This document shows, one piece after another, positions 57,546 to 64,000 of a DNA stretch of 64,000 bases. Within the stretch, counting starts at the first letter, position 1. Every line of letters begins with the position of its first letter. This DNA comes from Moringa oleifera (Eukaryota; Streptophyta; Magnoliopsida; Brassicales; Moringaceae). Both the position numbers and the translations under genes were made by a program. The stretch is from positions 310,001 to 374,000 of the forward strand of contig JAJFZO010000028.1 in assembly GCA_021397835.1 (NCBI GenBank). Direction: 5' to 3'. The notes beneath the pieces were generated by a model. It worked only from the letters and a program-made list of their open reading frames with translations, searched no databases and was not told the DNA's origin.

Positions 57546-58584
57546 TTCCCAATATGCATTGTTCACAAAATTCTAACCTCAAGATCTTCTCTTTCCTAAT
57601 GGCTACTCAATGTTTGCAATCCTCACATGATTGAGTCTTTTATGCCAGGTCTAGAAAGCACTCTGCTCATTTTTAGCTACCACTTTAGCAGCTCCTTGGA
57701 CAACTTTGCCTTGTAAAACATATAAACCATTTCCTTTAACACATTTTAAAGCCATCAGAGATCCTTTCAAGACCTTAAGAATCCCTTTTTTAACCTTGAA
57801 ACTATACCATTTTGCATCTAAATTTTCAAGAGAAATTGGATTTCTTCTAAGTTTAGGTACATGTCTTACCTCTTAAAGAATTTTGGTAGTACCATCCAAA
57901 AACTTGAAAGCAACAGATCCAATGCCTTTAATGTTGCATATATGGTCATTCCCCATAAGTAATCTACCTGAATTTGCCTGATGTAGTCCAGAAAACAATC
58001 TCTCTTTAGACACATGTGAAATACGCTTGTAGAATCATTAATCCATTCTTAAGAATTTCTTGTTTCAGAAACAGCCAAGAGCTCTCCTTCATCTTAACTG
58101 CCATCGACAACGACATCAGGTTCCTTTCCCTTTTCTACTTGTTGTTTTTCTTTAACTCTTTGTGAAATATTCTAATATGCCCCATCTTGCCCCAAAAGTA
58201 GGACTTCCTACCAGCCATAAACTTAGATCTAACAAACTTTTTAATTTATCTTTTACTGCATCCGTACTTGTCAATTATTTTGTTTTTTTTTTCCTTCCTC
58301 TTACTATAAGTCTTTCTCTAGATTTGTCATCTTTGGCCTCTATTTTATCCTCAAGTTTTTTGGATTTAAAGGTATTTTGTACCCCATCCAAATACAGTGT
58401 ATCCCTACCATAGATCATTGTATTAGTCAAAATTTTGTAATTTTGTGGTAAAAAAACTCAATAGTAGCAGGGCTTGATCTTCATCTTCAATCTTGATATC
58501 CACATTTTTTAATTCCAAGATAATGTTAGAAATTCATCTGTATTCTCTTCCATTGATTTGCTGGGAAGCATCTTATTTGTATAG

Positions 58585-58821
58585 CTAAATCTTGAGGTAT
58601 AGCCTATTAGCAAAAGACTTTGTCATGCAAAATTGTTCTAACTTTAACCAAATCCCAGTAGTAGTTTTCTCCTTGGTTACCTTCCTCCGCACTTGATCTT
58701 TAAGGTGTAAAATCAATGCACTGTGTGCCTTTTTTAGCAATTCTTTCTTCGTTTCTTCTGGCATAATCATAGGAATGTGCTTCTCTCTAGCTAGTGCTTC
58801 TATCTGTCCTTGTTGTACCAT
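58585..58821 (-). pseudogene. copia Gag fragment (UBN2 domain) of copy B
   Basis: Open 78 codons starting MVQQGQIEALAREKHIPMIM, through ILHLKDQVRRKVTKEKTTTG and IWLKLEQFCMTKSFANRLYL. This is the L.D.VL..V..E.TA..IW..LE..Y..KS..N...L UBN2 pattern. This segment is deleted in copies A and C. Confidence 0.88.
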
Positions 58822-58980
58822 AAAGGCTCACATCTTCATCCTCTAAAGACTAAAGATATTTTTGCTTATGAATTCTTCAATATCCATTTTTTGTGGATTC
58901 CATGATCCTCAATCTTGATTTGATGTAGAAGGTTTTTAGGCTTTGGTGGTGTTTCTCATTGGTTTTCTTGGATCGAATGA

Positions 58981-58992
58981 GCTTTGATACCA
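58981..58992 (-). promoter_or_regulatory. Primer-binding site of copia copy B
   Basis: TGGTATCAAAGC on minus, next to the LTR. Confidence 0.85.
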
Positions 58993-58997
58993 CTTGT

Positions 58998-59468
58998 TAG
59001 TCTTCAAGCAGCGTCAAACCAAATCTTGAACACTTCTTCACTAGTTTTCTTACCCAGAAATATATCAATATAGAATTTTTCCTAGAAAAATAACAAGAAT
59101 GCACCAAGTAACTAGCAAACAAAATTTTACCAAAATAAGAAACAATACTTCTCAAATCTTTTGTAAATTAACTCATCTGTAAGTGGAAAAGCATTCTCTA
59201 TTCATCTCAATTTGATCAAAAATAAATATTTCTACTCTATTCTGCATAACCAGCTTTTATACTGATTCGAAGGATGTTTCTAATTGATGTGGCCTAACTA
59301 AAGTCCAGCTTGCAGCTTCATTAATCCACCGAAAGCCACTTGATTGGTTCTGCATTTTACTAAGTCCAGTTAGGCCAATTGCATTTAAGCAAAGCAATAG
59401 TCCTTTCCTTTTCCCTGTAACTTTGCTGAATCACTTTTAGCAACATTGTCCATCTTGATTCAGAAACA
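58998..59468 (-). repeat. LTR shared by copia copies B and C
   Basis: Left of it lies B's primer-binding site; right of it lies C's polypurine tract. So it is at once B's 5' LTR and C's 3' LTR. On minus it begins TGTTTCTGAATC; on plus the outer end is GATTCAGAAACA. About 471 bp. Confidence 0.75.
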
Positions 59469-59479
59469 TTCTCCACCTT
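59469..59479 (-). promoter_or_regulatory. Polypurine tract of copia copy C
   Basis: AAGGTGGAGAA on minus directly before the LTR, a typical plant copia plus-strand primer. Confidence 0.7.
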
Positions 59480-59699
59480 GTTTCAGTAAAAGTGGTACTA
59501 ATGTAGACTTTACAGCATCACCAAAACAGATCACCATTTGATGCCTATTCCTAGCAACTCCTTGCATCTTCGTAGGCTTTCAAACAGAACAACCTTTCTG
59601 ATGCCATACCTAAAGGGTTATTTTAAGTTTTTATCTTTTCTAGTTTGAGGCAGCCATCCTCTACTTTTTCTTATATGAAATAGTACTTAAAATCAAGTT

Positions 59700-60050
59700 G
59701 TTTAGTTACTCATGGTGAACTAGATTCTTGCACAAATGTATTGCTGACTGACTGTCTGAAAATAAGATCACATTTGAGCTATAAAATCCCAATTCCTTTA
59801 GCAATCCAACAAACCAAATTCCCTTTCTTAAACCCCCAGGTATTGCTACATATTCTGCTTATGTGCTGGACAAGATTATAATAGGTTAAAGTGGAGCCTT
59901 CCAACTCACACAATAACCTTTATACATAAACACATATACAAACAATGATCTTCTTTTGTCTATGTCACCAATAAAATTAGAATCTATAAAGCCTACCAAA
60001 CCTTGTAGCGTAAGACCCCATTTCTCATAGTTCAGTAAATGATTCTTGAC
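59700..60050 (-). pseudogene. copia RNase H of copy C
   Basis: GLVGFIDSNFIGDIDKRR (consensus YVDSDYAGD.D.R.S, catalytic Asp retained), then S-T-stop-AEYVAI where TAA at 59859-59861 replaces the usual Glu, then WFVGLLKELGFYSSNVILFS and DSQSAIHLCKNLVHHE. Confidence 0.88.
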
Positions 60051-60960
60051 CTAATTTAAGTATCTTAGAAGCCACTTCATGGCCTGCCAATCCTCCATCC
60101 TTGGATTAGCCATATAGCAGCTAAGCGAGCTAATTACATAGCAAAAAGGAGGCCTGCTGCAGATCATGGCATACATCATTGAGCCAACTGCACTAGAGTA
60201 TGGAATGTTGATCATTTCTTGTCTTTCTTCTTCAATTTTGGGGCAGCCACTTACAAAAAATTTAAAATGATTTTCTAAAGGAACAGTCACTAGTCAAGAT
60301 TGACCCATTAAAAATTTTCCAGCAACTTTATTCAAGTAATGTTGTTAGGATAACTTCATATAACATCTCCTCCTTTCCCTTTGTATTTGAATACCAAGTG
60401 CTTTCTTAGCAGGCTCTAAATCCTTCATATCAAACTCTTGCTAAGCATACTTTTAATCATGTTGATTCTTTGAATGCTACTACCAGTGATGAGCATGCCA
60501 TCGACGTAAAGTAACAACATCACACCTTCACTACTACTAACATCCCTGAAGTATAAACATGCATCATAGCTACTTCCTTTGGAACCTTCTTAGATTAGAA
60601 AGTAGTCAAACTTCTTGTACTATTGCCTAGGTTATTTTTCAAGCCATACAAGGATTTCTTAAGCACATAGACTTGATCTTCTCTTCTCTTTTCTTCAAAG
60701 GCTTCTATTTGCTTCATATAGATGGTTTTCCCTGATTCTCCAAGGAGAAAAGCTGTCTTTACATCTAATTATTTAAGCTCACAGTTGTCCATTGTGAAAT
60801 TAGCTTGAATAACTCTTATGCTCTTATACTTAACAATTGGTGAAAGTTTTCTGAATAATCTACTCCATCCACTTAGATAAAACCCTTGGCTACCAATCAA
60901 GCATTGAATCTTTTGGGAATTCTACCACTATCTGCATCCCCAACTTTATACACCTATTTT
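60051..60960 (-). pseudogene. copia reverse transcriptase of copy C (YVDG)
   Basis: On minus LDVKTAFLLGESGKTIYMKQ with the first catalytic Asp, VYVLKKSLYGL, then LLLYVDGMLITGSS where the YVDD box (60497-60508) is YVDG. The open stretch 60051-60290 covers the thumb with EMINIPYSSAVGSMMYAMIC and MEDWQAMKWLLRYLN. Stops and frameshifts lie between these parts. Confidence 0.9.
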
Positions 60961-61429
60961 TAGTCCACTATTTTCTTGTTTTCTTGTCTTTTAAATAATT
61001 TTCAAGTTTCATTTTCATGAAGAGAGTCTATGTGTTCCAACATTACTTGATGTCATAACTCTACCTATTGTCCTATTAAAGCTTCTCCGTCCTTGGTTTT
61101 AAGCCTTTCATATGCTCGATAGTATTCAAAGCATAAGCCAATAATTCTCCTTCAACTAAGTTGGAACTAGACTCATTTTGTCAGAATTTCTTTGGGGGTT
61201 TAGTGTTCCTTCTTGTCCTGTCCCTAGCTAACTGATAATATCTTATCTGCATATCATCATTCGCAAAGGTTTCCTATACTGCTTCTATTCTGGACTGATT
61301 TGGTCTCTGATATGAGGCTGCTATGGTATCTTAGGATCTTTGGAGATGTCTTGTCAGCTTCATTGGTCATCTAGGCTCCGCTTCTACTTTAGATACTCTC
61401 TCAAAATTGGATACATTTTCAGCAGCTTC

Positions 61430-62160
61430 ATCAAGAGGTCCAACTTGTTGACTAAAAGGCATAGATGCTTCATTAAAAGCAACATCTCTACTTATAATAT
61501 TCTTATAGCTTGATCCATCCTTGATGCAAATTCTATATCCTTTCACACCTTTCGAATAAGCAAGAAAAATGCCCTTAACAGCCCTTGGATCAAGCTTACC
61601 TTCTCTTTGATGTGCAAAGGCTGCGCAACCAAAGCCCCTAAAACATTTTAGGGTTGGAGGCCTTCCTTTCCACGTTTCTCAAGTTGTTTTCCAGCCTATG
61701 GCCCTTGAAGGGCATCTATTTGCCAAATAGGCTACTATTAAGATAGCTTCTTCCCAAAATCCTTTACTTAGGAAAGCTGAAAAAAACATGCACCACACCC
61801 TCTCCATTAAGGTTCCACTCATCCTCTCAGTTACTCCCATTTGTTGTGAAGCAGCCCTTACTATCCAGTATCTCACAATTCCTTGTTCTTTGCAGCACTG
61901 ATTAAATGCTTTGTTGCAAAACTCCAGCTCACTATCACTTTTCTGTACCTTGATTTTTTTCTTAATTTGATTCTCCATCTCAGTTCTTTATTCTTTGAAT
62001 TTCTTAAACTTATCGTCTTTGTGTCTCAACAAGTATATCCACACCATCCTTAAGTAGGAATTCTTTCATGTCACCATAGATCAGCTTGGATATAGTCCAT
62101 AGTTCCTTTGTACCAATGTTCACTTCCAACGGTAATCTTCAATCCATACTGCTTTCCCAA
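61430..62160 (-). pseudogene. copia integrase of copy C
   Basis: Open 61679-61978 contains KVQKSDSELEFCNKAFNQCC (second catalytic Asp), GVTERMSGTLMERVWCMFFS (catalytic Glu) and YLANRCPSRAIGWKT. Downstream 61430-61640 reads GFGCAAFAHQREGKLDPRAV, KGIFLAYSKGVKGYRICIKD and IISRDVAFNEASMPF, the integrase-RT linker. Confidence 0.88.
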
Positions 62161-62478
62161 GATGCCTTGTTCACAAAATCCTAACCTTGAGATCTTCTCC
62201 TTTTCCTAATAGCCCTTGTCTACTCAATACTTGCAATCCATTTTTACTTATATGACAAAATCTTTTATGCCAAAGCTTGGAAGCACTCTGCTTATCTCTA
62301 AGAGCTCCTTGGATAACTTTACCTTGTAAAACATATAAACCATTTTCTTAAAAACCTTTTAAAGCCACTAAAGATCCTTTCAAGACCTTAAGAATCCTTC
62401 TTTCAGCCTTGAAACGATACCCTTTTGCATCCAAAGTTCCAAGATAAATTACATTTCTTCTAAGTTGAGGTACATGTC

Positions 62479-62815
62479 TTACCTCTTGGAGAATTTTAGT
62501 AGTGCCATCCTGTAACATGAAAGCAACAGATCAATACCTTTAATGTCCCATGATTGGTCATTCCTCATGATTACTCTACCTGAATTTGTCTGTGTGTAAT
62601 CCAAAAAACCATCCCTTCTTGGACACATGTGAAATGTGCATGCAGAATCCATAATTTGTTCTTTAGAATTTCTTGTTTCAAAAATAGCAAAGGGCTCTCC
62701 TTCATCTAAACTGCCTCCCATAACAACAACGGCTTCCTTTCCCTGTTGTTCTTGTATTTTTCTTTAAATCTTTGTAGAATCTTCTGATATGCCCTATCAT
62801 ACCACAAAAGTAGTA
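62479..62815 (-). pseudogene. copia zinc knuckle and protease of copy C
   Basis: Knuckle at 62774-62815 reads YYFCGMIGHIRRFY: first and last Cys are Tyr (TGC to TAC). Protease (62479-62721) starts MGGSLDEGEPFAIFETRNSK and has DSACTFHM, nearly the same as copy A. Confidence 0.88.
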
Positions 62816-63130
62816 CTTCCTGCCAGCACCCTAGACTTGGATCTAGCAAGATTTTTTTATTTATCTTTTACTACATCCTTATTTGTGAATTGTTTTCTCT
62901 TTTTTGGCCTTCCTCTTACTGTGAGTCCTTCCCAGATTTGTCATCTTTGGCCTTCAGTAGTTGATGTACCAATTCACATCTTCATCTTCTAGAGATCAAA
63001 ATCATTTTTGCTTGTGAATTTTTCAATGTGCATCTTTATGGATGCCATGATCACAACTTTAATCTTGGTTTGATGTAGAAGGTTCTTAGGTTCTTGTGGT
63101 ATTTCTCGATAGTTTTCTTGGATTGAATGA

Positions 63131-63142
63131 GCTTTGATACCA
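63131..63142 (-). promoter_or_regulatory. Primer-binding site of copia copy C
   Basis: TGGTATCAAAGC on minus beside the 5' LTR. Confidence 0.85.
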
Positions 63143-63146
63143 CTTT

Positions 63147-63625
63147 TGGAATTCAAGCAGTGTCAAATCAAATCTTGTAACACTTCTTGACTAGTTATCT
63201 TAACCAAAAAATTACCAAAATGAGCAACAGAATCAATCAATTTGTAATATTCACAAAGAAATATATCAATAGAGGATTTTTTCAGGAGAAAGAATAAGAA
63301 TGCACTAAGTAACTAGCAAACAAGTTTCTACCCAAATAAGAAATGATACCACTCAATTTTTTATTTTTTTTTTTATAGATTAACTTGCCCTAACTGGAAT
63401 AGCATTCTCTATTCCTCTCAATTTGATCAAAAAGAGATACTACTACTCAATTCTGCATAACCAAATTTTATGCTAATTTGTAGGATGTTTCTACTTGATA
63501 TGGCCCAGCTGGCAGCTTCATTAATCCACCTAAGGTCTTTTGATTGTTCTGCATTTTACTAAGTCCAACTAGGCCAACTGCATTGAAGCAAAGCAACAAT
63601 ATTTTCCTTTTTTCAGTAACTTTGC
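63147..63625 (-). repeat. 5' LTR of copia copy C (outer end truncated)
   Basis: Matches 996-1477 closely, including the same truncated outer end at ...AACTTTGC. Confidence 0.78.
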
Positions 63626-64000
63626 AGTAGCACTAGCAGTTTGGATGGGGTAGTAGCTTAGACCTGCATCGTATTTTCTAATTAGAGTCGATGTCTAGTG
63701 ATTTAGCTACTATGTCGTTATTATGAAAATGTTACAGCTTTGCATAGTTATGATTGTAGTGTCCCAAGGCACCGAAAGATTAATTCATTTTCTTGATACT
63801 AAATTTATACTTGAACAATTTCAAAAATTTGTGGCTTGATTTGTAATCATATTTCCTATTTGATGAAACAAAGGTTTTGAATCACAGTTATAATTTTACT
63901 GTATTGCTATCTCATCACAGTTATAATTCTATCGTATTGCTATCTCATCATGAGCTTACTTATGAAGGTTTTTTGAAGATTGATTTCAATAGAGTTGGTA
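63626..64000. repeat. Repeat X, copy 3
   Basis: Parallels 1478-1757 and 35505-35900. It contains a 34-bp tandem duplication (CACAGTTATAATTTTACTGT / CACAGTTATAATTCTATCGT) at about 63882-63949 not present in copy 1. Confidence 0.7.

Larger units (their letters stand above)
56990..59468 (-). mobile_element. Ty1/copia copy B, 3'-truncated
   Basis: Same family as copies A and C. On minus: LTR 58998-59468, primer-binding site 58981-58992, gag (58585-58821 open, remainder decayed), a ruined zinc knuckle near 58160-58200 (Cys to Ser, Trp and His changes), protease/GAG-pre-integrase debris 57560-58110, integrase 56990-57545. It stops inside integrase; RT and RNase H are gone. It keeps central gag that A and C lack. 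Its LTR also serves as the 3' LTR of copy C. Confidence 0.88.
59469..63625 (-). mobile_element. Ty1/copia copy C, near full length but decayed
   Basis: On minus: 5' LTR 63147-63625 (outer end truncated), primer-binding site 63131-63142, gag start with stop, deleted central gag, knuckle 62774-62815, protease 62479-62721, GAG-pre-integrase about 62170-62480, integrase 61679-62160, reverse transcriptase about 60290-60960, RNase H about 59700-60050, polypurine tract and shared LTR. Frameshifts and stops in every domain. Confidence 0.9.

Overview
The window looks like nuclear DNA of a flowering plant, probably a eudicot (the clade is inference). It is AT-rich and gene-poor, holds several families of decayed retrotransposons, and keeps exon fragments with GT/AG splice borders from typical plant gene families. 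One block looks like plant mitochondrial DNA. I found no intact host gene; nearly every coding trace is a pseudogene or a transposon remnant.

Layout: 1-1477 is the gag/protease end and LTR of a Ty1/copia element on the minus strand (copy A). 1478-7000 is a locally duplicated cluster of minus-strand gene fragments: BAHD acyltransferase exon 1, a probable metal tolerance protein exon and unrecognised exons. 7790-7947 is an exon-like ORF on plus. 8093-10406 is a compact 2.3 kb copia-type element with both LTRs, a 5-bp target-site duplication, gag and protease but no integrase or reverse transcriptase. 10412-16800 is mostly featureless AT-rich DNA. 16846-21560 holds a dispersed repeat, a gypsy-LTR-like block with repeated hairpins, and a very T-rich tandem-repeat domain. 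21774-36000 carries an antisense ankyrin/CCCH zinc-finger pseudogene, then plus-strand fragments: three partial copies of a 3-hydroxyisobutyrate dehydrogenase-like gene, two copies of an SMN-like gene (one split by 1.88 kb of mitochondrial DNA), and one AAA-ATPase exon. 37900-42300 is a Ty3/gypsy remnant on plus with an internally inverted piece of reverse transcriptase. 42300-49200 has a promoter-like island, a LINE remnant and a PIF/Harbinger transposase pseudogene. 49745-53895 is a second copy of the T-rich and hairpin-bearing LTR material, here with a TATA box. 56990-64000 holds two more copies of the first copia family (B and C) in an LTR-internal-LTR-internal array on minus.

The genes do not form a working pathway. 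What the window records is a history: retrotransposon insertion and decay, tandem duplication of captured or degenerate gene fragments, organellar DNA integration, and duplication of the terminal copia copy (1-1757 matches 62160-64000 in the same orientation, with shared deletions). All identifications come from reading translated motifs by eye; no database search was run.
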